Assembly: GCA_019454045.1 (NCBI GenBank)
Contig: SKCR01041592.1
Location: 1 to 64,000, forward strand
Length of the DNA: 64,000 nucleotides
Source: Zanthoxylum bungeanum
Lineage: Eukaryota > Streptophyta > Magnoliopsida > Sapindales > Rutaceae
Reading direction: 5' to 3'
Shown here: in pieces, positions 11,387 through 20,705 of the stretch
How positions within the stretch are numbered: the stretch's first letter is position 1
How the letters are laid out: each line of letters opens with the position of its first letter
Notes under the pieces: generated by a model
Database searches by the model: none
Seen by the model: the letters and a program-made list of their open reading frames with translations, nothing else
Told to the model about the DNA's origin: nothing
Position numbers and translations under genes: made by a program

Positions 11387-11632
11387 TGACGAAACTTTTG
11401 AAGAAGAATGCAAAATTTGAGTGGACTGAGGAATGTCCGCAAAGTTTTGATAAACTTAAGAAGTGTTTCACAACTGCTCCAGTGTTTACTCTTCCATCAA
11501 ACATTGGTGAATTTTTGGTGTTCAGTGATGCCTCGAGGAAAGGTTTGGGTTGCATCAATACACAACCCAAAGTTCTATCAGATTTCACACCTTTTTTGGG
11601 GTAATGGAATAATTTTTCTGATACCATTAATT
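11375..11632. other. Patchwork of foldback snippets replacing gag-RT
   Basis: Order: minus-strand RNase H ends in 'atgctgca'. It is joined to plus-strand sequence just upstream of the same gene (11386-11556), which ends in 'gggttg'. Then come 16 bp that are the reverse complement of the next expected bases (11557-11572). Then about 50 bp of repeat family C in reverse (11573-11618, matching 19805-19850). Last is the reverse PBS plus spacer (11619-11632) and an LTR end. Each switch shares 3-6 bp. Confidence 0.75.
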
Positions 11633-12573
11633 GTCACACTCGTCCCCTTAGGAAGGGTAGAGGTGAGACGGAGACTAGAAACTGGCAGATTTTCCCCTGT
11701 AATATGGACTAATCCTCCAAATACAAGGAAAAATCTAAACTGAAAAATAAAATCTCATCATAAAACTAGGATCTCCATGATCCAACTCAACATAATATTC
11801 ATAAAGAAGATACAACATCCTCCGTAACAAATAAAAGCTCAATTGCCTAACATCACATAACAAATTCTCCCAAGAAATACATATCTAGAAATACAGTCTC
11901 AAAAATACTCTGTAAAGATAAATCTGTTTATTCATCTATATGCACAACCTCATGACAAATACGGCAAAGCTGGCAACATGGGGCTTCCCCACGGCAAAAC
12001 TGGCATCCGGAGTAAACTGGCAACGTGAGACCTTATCTCACGGCAATAACTGGCAACATGAGACCTTATCTCACGGCAATAATCTGGCACATATAAGTAC
12101 ACGGGGTGCATCCTAACATAAAAATCATTTCCAAAATCCATGCTCATATATCTCAAATCATGCAAGTTTCTCATATATCACAAACACATGATTTCAACAT
12201 AATCAATATTCGATCCATACCTTATAGCAAAATATATAAACTTTCTAAAAACAAACTCATTTAATGCATTACCTTAAAAATTCATTTAAGAAAACATACA
12301 TACTATAGACTTTTGAAAACATCAATGTTACAAGTTTATCCACGCACCTGGTGAGCTGACTACTGAGAAAGGAACTATGCAGCAGGACCGTCCCTGCTTA
12401 CAGTATCACGATCACCTAACAGACAAAAGAATTTACTATAAGGAACATAATCCTAACTAGAATAGATGAAAGAATATGCGAGAAACGTGGTTCGGTCGCT
12501 CTCGCAAACACACGAATCCTCTCTGATTCTACTAATCAAACTTCATTACTATACTATGTGTTCATATACTGTG
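11632..12573 (-). mobile_element. Truncated chimeric LTR, reverse (5' LTR of minus-strand copy)
   Basis: Starts at the LTR 3' terminus right after the PBS remnant, as a 5' LTR of a minus-strand element should. A deletion between two 'ctcaaaa' motifs near 11900 removes about 500 bp. From 12488 the sequence switches to the subfamily seen at 39400-39490 ('cacacgaatcctctctgatt'), and it stops at 12573. Confidence 0.75.
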
Positions 12574-13018
12574 CTAAGGGGACGGGTGTGACATTTAAAA
12601 GAAAAACATAACAAAGACACTCTATTGTGGGCACAACCTTTTCTCTAACTGGCTGGAATGATGACGAAACAGCAGATGAAAGAACGATCTACTAATCTGC
12701 TATTTATATCACTATTTCCCACTCATTTAATCTAATATTTTGTATAGTTTCTTGAGTTTTGTGAATGTTTTGATGTGTTTTGTGTTATTTTGTAGATAAA
12801 TAAAGTTTCAGGACACTCTGGAGGTGATTTGGAGTAAAACAGTGAAAATTGGCGAAAAAGGGCATTTTGGTAATTTCCAGCTACCCTACCTAAGGGGACG
12901 GGTGTGACATTTAAAAGAAAAACATAACAAAGACACTCTATTGTTGGCACAACCTTTTCTCTACTGGCTGGAATGATGACGAAACAGCAGATGAAAGAAC
13001 GATCTACTAATCTGCTAA
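12574..13018. repeat. Duplicated LTR-end block interrupted by family C sequence
   Basis: The block 12574-12707 (LTR 3' end CTAAGGGGACGGGTGTGACA, then 'tttaaaagaaaa', then reverse LTR interior) is repeated at 12890-13018 with few differences. Between them, 12708-12880 is the reverse complement of part of 17460-17626 (family C). The LTR 3' end is in forward orientation, while the following LTR interior is reversed. Confidence 0.75.
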
Positions 13019-13314
13019 ACCTGAAATGTTAAGGAATGGGGGGTAAGCTCACGCTTAGTGCAATGGATCACAGCTCAGTGCCGTGGATAATCAAGTAACA
13101 AAGTGGATCGAACAAGTCTTTCATAATATAAATAAATACATAAGCTGTAAATCGATTCTCAAACATTTACTTGAAATCGTAAATCTCATTTCTCATAACT
13201 CATTTCTCATAAAACTCAAAGCATAATCTCATTTCTGATAAACTCATTTCTCATAAAACTCAAATCATAGATCTCATTTCTCATAAAACTCATACTGCTC
13301 AAAATAATACTTTG
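12910..13314 (-). mobile_element. Family A LTR interior fragment, reverse
   Basis: Continues from the duplicated block through the 'cctgaaatgttaagg' acceptor-like site and the 'ctcatttctcataaa' repeats. It ends at 'tactttg', which is shared with the protease sequence that follows. Confidence 0.8.
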
Positions 13315-13722
13315 TTTCAAAATCTTTTGCATTGCATGCCGATAGAGACGGGAGTGAGCTAGATTGTGAGTTAGTTGTTGCTACCCCTGTCGGATATTCC
13401 TTTATTGCTAAGCAAGTTTACAGAGGATGTGTAATTTGTGTTGGTGAGCATGATTTGTTAGCAGATTTGATTTGTGTGGAGATACATGATTTTGATGTCA
13501 TTGTGGGTATGGATTGGTTATCTTTTCATCGAGCAACAGTAAATTGTCATGAGAAAGTTGTGGATTTTGAGGGTTTGGATGGGCAAAAATTTTCCTTTAG
13601 AGGGGAGAGAAGATTTGTTCCTTCCTATGTGATATCTGCAATACGAGCTAGCAAGTTGTTGCGGAAAGGTTGTGATGCATATTTAGCTCACATAGTAGAT
13701 ACCAGAATAGGTACATCAGATC
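13311..13722 (+). pseudogene. Tekay protease C-terminal part
   Basis: Encodes the downstream part of the retropepsin-like protease and the linker to RT, from [17 protein letters not shown] to [11 protein letters not shown], matching 42370-42775. The catalytic DPG loop lies upstream of the breakpoint and is missing. RT and RNase H are deleted: the sequence jumps from the linker to the integrase region at about 13722 through a shared 'tca'. The open frame 13332-13817 then runs into integrase DNA out of frame. Confidence 0.85.
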
Positions 13723-14811
13723 ACTTCCTATTCCCGAGTGGAAGTGGGAACACATCACTATGGACTTCGTGTCAGGACTGCCTCGTACGAAGAAATGACA
13801 TGATTCAGTATGGGTGATAGTTGACAGGTTGACTAAATCAGCTCATTTTCTACCTGTCAGAGTAGATTATTCTTTGAATAAGTTAGCAGAGCTCTATGTT
13901 GATGAGATAGTGAGACTTCATGGAACTCCAGTGTCAATCGTATCAGACAGAGATCCAAGATTTACTTCCAGATTCTGGCCAAGTCTACAAGAGGCTTTGG
14001 GTACTAAAGTGAAGTTCAGTACTTCTTTTCATCCTCAGACAGATGGGCAGTCAGAGAGAACCATACAGACTTTAGAAGATATGTTGAGAGCTTGTGTTAT
14101 GGAATTTAAAGGTAGTTGGGATCAACATCTATCTTTGATGGAGTTTGCTTACAATAATAGTTATCATGCTAGTTTGGGCATGGCACCTTATGAGGCATTA
14201 TATGGAAGGAAATGTAGAACTCCTATATGTTGGGATGAAGCAGGTGAGAGGAAACTCTTAGGTCCTGAGATTGTTCAGATTACTGTTGATAAGATAGAAG
14301 TGATCAGATCAAAGTTGAAGACAGCTCAAGATAGACAGAAGAGTTACGCAGATCTAAAAAGGAAGGACATCGAGCATCAGGTGGGAGATAAGGTATTTTT
14401 GAAGATTTCTCCTTGGAAGAGTGTCATGAGATTTGGCAAGAAAGGGAAGTTGAGTCCTCGGTTTATTGGGCCGTATGAGATCGTGGAGCGAATTGGACCA
14501 GTTGCCTACAGATTAGCATTGCACAGGAATTGTCAAAGATTCACAATGTTTTCCATGTGTCCATGTTGAGAAAGTACAGATCAGATCCCTCCCACATTTT
14601 GCAGGAGCAACCAGTTGAGTTGAGAGAAGACTTGACATATGCTGAGGAACCAGTGGGAATTCTAGCTAGAGAGTTGAGACAGTTGAGAAACAGGACGATT
14701 CCATTGGTGAAAGTCCTGTGGGGTAAACATTCGAAGGCAGAAGCAACTTGGGAGCTTGAGGAAGACATGAGGAATAAATATCCTCATTTATTTCCACCAT
14801 CTGGTATGTGA
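13723..14811 (+). pseudogene. Tekay integrase core plus chromodomain
   Basis: Starts at the end of the HHCC domain (IPEWKWE region, frame-shifted). A TGA at 13796-13798 sits where the other copies also have TGA. From 13814 a long open frame covers the integrase core: [11 protein letters not shown], then VSDRDP with the second catalytic Asp, then TDGQSER with the Glu, the GPY/F-like module and the C-terminus. A one-base loss at about 14520 shifts the frame; the last part (14530-14811) encodes [12 protein letters not shown] and the chromodomain [19 protein letters not shown] to the stop. Polypurine tract and LTR follow at 14833. Confidence 0.88.
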
Positions 14812-15384
14812 ATTTCGAGGACGAAATTCTTTTTAGGGGGAGAGAGAGTTGTAACACCCCAAATAAATTTTCGGACTAAATTATTAAGTTTGTGGAAATT
14901 GGAAGTTAAAATGCGGTTGGTTAAGGTCAAGTTTAGGGTGGCAAACGAATTTTGCCATATTAGTATTTATTTATTTATTTTACACACACACTGTTAGCAT
15001 TTACGAAAGAAAGAAAAGATATACTAGAGATAAGAAAGAAGGAAAAAGACAGAGAGAAAGAAAGAAAAGCAGACACTAGAGAGAGAAAGAAAGAGAAAAG
15101 AAGGAAAAAAAGAGGAAATATAGTTTTAGTCCCGATCCGGCCAATCCGTAGCTCAAACCCGACCGAGTCCTTAAGGAAAAGTGTAGATCTCGTCGAGAGG
15201 ATCATTTTGGTGGTGGTTTCATCTTGGGAAACTTCCAATTTTTGTAGAGATCTCGGTAAGTAACTTTTTATGTTTTTCTTGATTTCCCGTGATCCGGAAC
15301 TCCGATCGACAAACCGTCAGCGCCATTAGATCCGAGAGGAGAGAGGGGAACGCTCGGCTGTCGGAAAATTTCCGATCGGACCGG

Positions 15385-15475
15385 CGCGTGAAGCTCACGC
15401 GCGTCCTAGGTGGCGGCGCGTGAGGCCCACGCGCGGCCTGGCCAATCGGCGCGTGTCCACCACGCGACAGACAGT
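15385..15475 (+). promoter_or_regulatory. CGCG-box hairpin array with CCAAT motif in the LTR
   Basis: Three successive inverted repeats: GCGCGTGA/TCACGCGC, GCGCGTG/CCACGCGC and GGCGCGTG/CACGCG. A GGCCAATCGG lies between the second and third. The surrounding LTR is AT-rich, so this is a compact CG island. CGCG boxes of this type are the known binding core of plant CAMTA factors; use as an LTR promoter element is inference. The block is kept in all LTR copies that include it (for example 6200-6290, 8940-9040, 23745-23820, 38420-38520, 46100-46200). Confidence 0.45.
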
Positions 15476-15893
15476 GTATCCGTGCTGTTTTCCCGAGTCT
15501 CCTCCGCGAATTTCAGACCATTCCGAGTAGTTTTGGACCTCCGAATCTTAAATTTCGTTAGGATTGCGAGAACGACCGAATCACGTTTCTTGCATTTCTT
15601 TCATTTATTCTAGTTAGGATTATGTTCCTTATAGTAAATTCTTTTGTCTATTAGGTGATCGTGATACTGTAAGCAGAGACGGTCCTGCTGCATAGTTCTT
15701 TTCTCAGTAGTCAGCTCACCAGGTGCGTGGATAAACCTGTAACATTGATGTTTTCAAAAGTATATAGTATGTATGTTTTCTTAAATGAATTTTAAGGTAA
15801 TGCATTAAATGAGTTTGTTTTCAGAAAGTTTATATATTTTGATATAAGTATGGATCGAATATTGATTATGTTGAAATCATGTGTTTGTGATAT

Positions 15894-16118
15894 ATGAGAA
15901 ACTTGCATGATTTGAGATATATGAGCATGGATTTTGGAAATGATTTTTATGTTAGGATGCACCCCGTGTACTTATATGTGCCAGATTATTGCCATGAGAT
16001 AAGGTCTCATGTTGCCAGTTATTGCCGTGAGATAAGGTCTCACGTTGCCAGTTTGCTCCGGATGCCAGTTTTGCCGTGGGGAAGCCCCATGTTGCCAGCT
16101 TTGCCGTATCTGTCATGA
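15894..16118 (+). other. Conserved 74-codon open frame inside the LTR
   Basis: ATG to stop over the hairpin region, with a repeated block around REIRSHVAS. The same frame is open in the LTRs at 24249-24473 (+), 8296-8520, 11950-12174, 37779-38003 and 45458-45682 (all -), and in shortened form at 2534-2725. Only one or two residues differ. It resembles no known protein. It may be open by chance because the DNA is recently amplified; a translated leader peptide is possible but unproven. Confidence 0.25.
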
Positions 16119-16786
16119 GGTTGTGCATATAGATGAATAAACAGATTTATCTTTACAGAGTATTTTGAGCAGTATGAGATTTATGATTTGAGTTTTATGA
16201 GAAATGAGATTATGCTTTGAGTTTTATGAGAAATGAGTTTATGAGAAATGAGATTTACGATTTGAAGTAAATGTTTGAGAAATCGATTTACAGCTTATGT
16301 ATTTATTTATATTATGAAAGACTTGTTCGATCCACTTTGTTACTTGATTATCCACGGCACTGAGCTGTGATCCATTGCACTAAGCGTGAGCTTACCCCTC
16401 ATTCCTTAACATTTCAGGATCAGCAGTTTAGTAGATCGTTCTTTCATCTGCTGTTTCGTCATCATTCCAGCCAGTAGAGAAAAAGTTGTGCCAACAGTAG
16501 AGTGTCTTGTTATGTTTTGAGACTGTATTTCTAGACATGCATTTTCTTGGGAGAATTTGTTATGTGATTATAGGCATTTAGCCTTTAATTGATACTGAGG
16601 ATGTTGTGTTTCCTTTATGGATATTATGTTGAGTGGATCATGGAGATCCTAGTTTTATGATGAGATTGTATTTTTCAGTTTAGATTTTTCCTTGTATTTG
16701 GAGGATTAGTCCATATTACAGGGGAAACTCTGCCAGTTTCTAGTCTCCGTCTCACCCCTACTCTACCTAAGGGGATAGGTGTGACA

Positions 16787-17622
16787 ATTAACCCTAAACC
16801 CTAATTTAGATATCTCCCAATAAAATAATATATAAACTTGTGATATTATTTAATCAACCGACCAATCTGGCGGTATCCTGATTAAGTCCAATTAAGTCCA
16901 ACCAGCCATATAGGCGGTAATATTTGTCCATAATCCAGCCATAAAGGCGGTACCAAAGCTCGTTAAATGGATCAAAGATACTGCAAAAATATATTCATAT
17001 CTGAAGTCTGAGTAAATAAGTTCGTAGGGGTGTCTTAACACCTGGTGCCCTAAAGCCAACTGGTTTGGGAGCCATCGACCCAACACTCGCTACATAGACG
17101 GAAGGTATTGTATATAAATAAAAAGTCAAAATTCAGAAAAAGCAAAGAAAAAAATCGGAAAAATCAGAAAAATTATTCCATTGCTACAAAAAGGTGTGAA
17201 ATCTGATAGAACTTTAGGACAAAAATATTACTCTCTTATCAACTACACTTGTGACTGTTGTGGGCAAAAATGAGTTGTTTAATATTATGTTGACTGTGTA
17301 TATGAAGAAAGGTAAAAATAATCGGAGAATTTACTGATTCGGTAATTTAGAAAGAAACAAAACAACTAGTTTCACCTGACCGGTTGACCAGGCGCATGTT
17401 AGCAGATTCGGCGTATGCTGGGCGTCGCGACGCTGAAGGTCTTGCGTCGCGACGCTGGAAATTACCAAAATGCCCTTTTTCGCCAATTTTCACTGTTTTA
17501 CTCCAAATCACCTCCAGAATGTCCTGAAACTTTATTTATCTACAAAAAAACACAAAACACATCAAAACATTCACAAAACTCAAGAAACTATACAAAATAT
17601 TAGATTAAATGAGTGTAAGAGG
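16787..17622. repeat. Athila/Tat-like noncoding repeat remnants (family C)
   Basis: After ATTAA comes CCCTAAACCCTAA (16792-16804). Then come a block shared with 21178-21210, a reverse copy of the 20500-20700 foldback unit (16850-16965), and the 'ttcgtaggggtgtcttaacacc' block shared with 19660-19860. Positions 17380-17622 are the reverse complement of 19166-19300 plus flanking DNA, including two GCGTCGCGACGC palindromes at 17422 and 17444. No coding sequence was recognised. Confidence 0.55.
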
Positions 17623-18736
17623 TAAATTCTCAGAGACTAATGTGTTAACTGGGAGAAGTTCAAGAGGGAGTTCATGAGTAATTATATGAATTCTGCTTTT
17701 ATGGATGAGAAGAGAAGGGAATTTTATAGGTTGACTCAGGGTAGCCGCACAGTTGATCAGTATGACACCGCATTCCATGAGTTAGTGCAGTTTGTTTCAC
17801 ATTGAGAGACCATGAACAGGGCAAGATGGATCATTTTCTTAATGGTCTGAATGCAGAATTGAGATCCAGGATCAGATTATTTCCTATGAACAGTTTGACA
17901 GAGATGGCAGATTTTGCTAGAAAAGCAGAGTTTGCAGAAAGAGAATGGCAAATTGGGTTAGATTTTCAGATAAGGAAGAGAAACAGGGAACATCGATCTT
18001 TTGGAGAAGGAAATCAGAGTAAGAAATGGGGTGACTCAAGACCCAGTGGTAGTTATCAGATGAGTTCTGGACAGCCGCAGAAACAAAGTCGACCTACAGT
18101 TAGTCAGAGTTCAGTGAGAGCTCCATCTAGTGGGATTCCTAGTGGTCAGCAAGGCCAAGCTCAAGAAAGAAGATTTCCACCATGTACTATTTGTGGGAAG
18201 AATCATCCTGGAGAGTGCAGATTGGGTACCAAAGGTTGCTATTTGTGCGGAGAAGTGGGCCACTTGAAGAGAGATTGTCCTAATGTTAGCAGTAGACAGA
18301 CTCAGAGAACAGCTGTTCCTCTAGCTCAGAATTTCAGAGGTAATTTTAGTCAGAGTGGGGTTCGTGGTCAGACTTCTGGAGCTCACACAGGTTCAGGTGC
18401 TCAGAGTAGAGTTGCTCCAAGTGGTCAGACTAGCAGACCTAGAGCCCAAGGCAGAGTGTTCGCTATGACGCAGCAGGAAGCTTTGGCAGCACCAGAGGTT
18501 ATTACAGGTATGGTGTCTATCTTTGGTCGTAATGCCCGGATACTTATTGATCCCGGTGCTACACATTCCTTTGTTTCAAAATCTTTTGCATTGCATGCCG
18601 ATAGAGACGGGAGTGAGCTAGATTGTTAGTTAGTTGTTGCTACCCCTGTCGGATATTCCTTATTGCTAAGCAAGTTTACAGAGGATGTGTAATTTGTGTT
18701 GGTGAGCATGATTTGTTATCAGATTTGATTTGTGTA
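17623..18736 (+). pseudogene. Tekay gag-protease fragment
   Basis: Encodes the end of the capsid-like retrotransposon gag domain (WEKFKREFMSNYM, YRLTQGSRTVDQYD), a basic Gln/Ser-rich linker, a CCHC zinc knuckle (C-x2-C-x4-H-x4-C at 18237-18278) and the start of the protease with the active-site loop [10 protein letters not shown] (about 18543-18572). The main open frame is 17802-18629. A G-to-T change makes TAG at 18627-18629, and indels near 17670 and 17805 separate the upstream capsid part. It ends at about 18736, where family C2 sequence begins. Confidence 0.85.
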
Positions 18737-19165
18737 GGGATTTTAAGTTTAAGACCTTAGATTCAATAGCCCACGATCTTCTTTAAGGATAGATAACCCT
18801 TTCAATAGATTTCCTTACAGGATAGGAATATACATGTCGGGCGGGGGTAGTCTTAATTGGAACTTAATCGTAATGAATCTAGGTAATTTGGTTGACATAG
18901 ACATATGGTTCAATTGGATTAAACTAGGTATTTGTAATTGACCATCGGAAGATGCTTTTACATACATTAGTGTTCCAGGTTAATAAATCAATAAATTACC
19001 CAACTATAAAATAACCACTTTATCTTTAAATAATATTGGAATGAATCACAACCCTAGATAGTTTTAATATTGAATTTTCTTAAAATCTACCTTCAAACAA
19101 TTTTATTTTATTGTCTTTAAATTTAGAATCGTGAGGATAGATAAAACTATCTAAAGATAAAATTT
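18737..19165 (+). repeat. Repeat family C2, forward copy
   Basis: Starts 'ggattttaagttt' and shares its length with 34817-35100 and, in reverse, with 1306-1527. Noncoding and AT-rich. Probably retroelement LTR or untranslated sequence. Confidence 0.55.
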
Positions 19166-19324
19166 TATTTCAGTGAAAATTGGCGAAAAAGGGCATTTTG
19201 GTAATTTCCAGCGTCGCGACGCCAAGACCTTCAGCGTCGCGACGCCCAGCATACGCCGAATCTGCTAACATGCGCCTGGTCAACCGGTCAGAATTTGAGA
19301 AGTTTGACTTTGCTAACATGCACC

Positions 19325-19550
19325 GTGCCACGTGTCACCACCACATAAGATCCGCTAACGTGCGCACGCCACATCATCATGACATCACCAATGACGTCAT
19401 GAACAGTGCCACGTCACCAATGACGTCATGAATAGTGCCACGTCATCAATGACGTCAGCTTCATAATTGAGTTCCAGCCGCCATTACACGTGTCAACCTT
19501 ATCCTCTTATCCGAATTGCTACGTGTCACCTCCTCATTTTGCCACGTCGA
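19325..19550 (+). promoter_or_regulatory. ACGT-core array: three TGACGTCA sites plus G-box/ABRE-like motifs
   Basis: TGACGTCA occurs at 19392, 19421 and 19450, exactly 29 bp apart, inside a tandem repeat whose unit also holds GCCACGTCA. CACGTG occurs at 19329 and 19487, ACGTGTC at 19521 and CCACGTC at 19542. These are known binding cores of plant bZIP (TGA, ABF/HY5) and bHLH factors. A downstream TATA box at 19615 supports a promoter role. Confidence 0.55.
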
Positions 19551-19614
19551 CAAAATCCAGCGTCGCGACGCTGAGGGCTTTGGCGTCGCGACGCTCGAAC
19601 AGTAAAATTTTATC

Positions 19615-19623
19615 TATAAATAG
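19615..19623 (+). promoter_or_regulatory. TATA box of the family C LTR-like block
   Basis: TATAAATAG lies about 65 bp downstream of the last ACGT motif and about 20 bp after the last GCGTCGCGACGC palindrome. The spacing and sequence fit a pol II core promoter. Confidence 0.55.
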
Positions 19624-19875
19624 AGCGCGAAATTTCAGATTTCAGTGTACCGTAATTAAGTTCGTAGGGGTGTCTTAACACCTGGTGCCCTAAAGCCAAC
19701 TGGTTTGGGAGTCACCAACCCAAAGCTCGCTACATAGACGGAAGGTATTGTATATAAATAAAAAGTCAAAATTCAGAAAAAAGCAAAGAAAAAATCAGAA
19801 AAATCAGAAAAATTATTCCATTACCCCAAAAAAGGTGTGAAATCTGATAGAACTTTAGGACAAAATATTACTCTC

Positions 19876-20241
19876 TTATTTTATTGTCATTTTGTCTTCG
19901 CGATTAATAGACACCATTCCTAAAGAACGACAACGAGTATTGCAATTCCATCGTGCACATTTGTAACAAACACCCATTTGTTTAGCTCTACGTTTCTTTG
20001 CATAGGTGCTTCTTCCAAAACCAGGCAGATGTGAAATAAAAGATTCAGAAGACTCACCTGCCAATCGAACTCGTGCTTCAATTACCCAACGAATATCATT
20101 GGGCACACCATGGATCATCAGTAGTCTCATTCGTTCCAAGCGAGCTTGTAAACTTTCAATAGAGATTTTTGTGGGAGAGAAGGAAATTGCTTGTGAAGAT
20201 TTGCGAGAGCTTCTTCCATCTTGAAATGATTTAATCTGCAA
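19876..20241 (-). CDS. Antisense ORF of an Athila/Tat-type element, 121 aa
   Basis: Minus-strand open frame of 121 codons. The C-terminal half has a basic stretch YAKKRRAKQ followed by the cysteine cluster C-x2-C-x4-C-x3-C (residues about 92-104), which resembles a small metal-binding knuckle. I recall a similar antisense or extra ORF in the 3' region of plant Tat/Athila elements, but no function is known to me. The plus-strand motif 'gggttgcctccctgcgagcgc' lies just upstream of the ORF start (20296-20316), as is usual near this region in such elements. It lies opposite in direction to the TATA box at 19615. The start codon is uncertain; the ORF is intact to its stop. Confidence 0.45.
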   Translation of the reverse strand: MQIKSFQDGRSSRKSSQAISFSPTKISIESLQARLERMRLLMIHGVPNDIRWVIEARVRLAGESSESFISHLPGFGRSTYAKKRRAKQMGVCYKCARWNCNTRCRSLGMVSINREDKMTIK

Positions 20242-20330
20242 AAACTAAACACACAAAATTAAATCACACTAAATCACAATATATACAAAATTGCATGGGT
20301 TGCCTCCCTGCGAGCGCTAAGTTTTAAGTC

Positions 20331-20440
20331 GTCTGACCGGTTGACCAGGCGCATGTTAGCAGATTCGGCGTATGCTGGGCGTCGCGACGCTGAAGGTCTT
20401 GGCGTCGCGACGCTGGAAATTACCAAAATGCCCTTGTGAA
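20331..20440 (-). repeat. Family C palindrome block, reverse
   Basis: Reverse complement of 19166-19285, with GCGTCGCGACGC at 20379 and 20402. It begins right after the 'gcgctaagttttaagtcgtc' motif. Confidence 0.6.
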
Positions 20441-20448
20441 CCTGACTT

Positions 20449-20705
20449 AATAAAGGAAACCGCTATATTGGTCGGTTGGTAAATTTATTTTCTGTTGGTT
20501 TGAACCTGATTAATCAAGGATACCGCCAGATTGGTCGGTTGATAAATTTATTTTGGTACCGCCTTTATGGCTGGATTATGGACAAATATTACCGCCTATA
20601 TGGCTGGTGGACTTAATTGGACTTAATCAGGATACCGCCAGATTGGTAGGTTCAAACCAGATTAAATTAAATTGCCAACCGACCAATATAGCGGTATCCT
20701 TTATT
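20449..20705. repeat. Foldback repeat with 31-bp terminal arms
   Basis: 20449-20479 and 20675-20705 are inverted repeats with 30 of 31 bp matching (core 'accaatatagcggt'). Between them the motif GGATACCGCCAGATTGGT occurs twice more in direct orientation (about 20517 and 20629), together with 'ccgcctatatggctgg' type units. Parts of the structure recur at 16850-16965 (reverse) and 40921-40970. The target site duplication is not clear. Confidence 0.65.

Larger units (their letters stand above)
14850..16786 (+). mobile_element. Complete family A (Tekay) LTR, reference copy
   Basis: 1937 bp, TGTAACACCC...GGGTGTGACA apart from one change near the end. It is preceded by its polypurine tract, so it is a 3' LTR. 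Landmarks: TTTATT repeats and (CA)n at 14965-14992; GA tract 15003-15120; CG-rich block 15385-15475; hairpin cluster 15985-16110; 'tttatgagaaatgag' repeats 16180-16270; splice-acceptor-like 'taacatttcag' at about 16407. It is followed by ATTAA, the first bases of the PBS spacer, not by an obvious TSD. Confidence 0.9.
19166..19860 (+). mobile_element. LTR-like promoter block of an Athila/Tat-type element (family C)
   Basis: Contains four GCGTCGCGACGC palindromes (19211, 19234, 19560, 19583), a dense set of ACGT-core motifs and a TATA box, followed by transcribed-type AT-rich sequence also found at 17020-17260. The order enhancer, TATA, leader is that of a U3-R region. LTR ends were not identified, so the limits are approximate. 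Confidence 0.5.
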
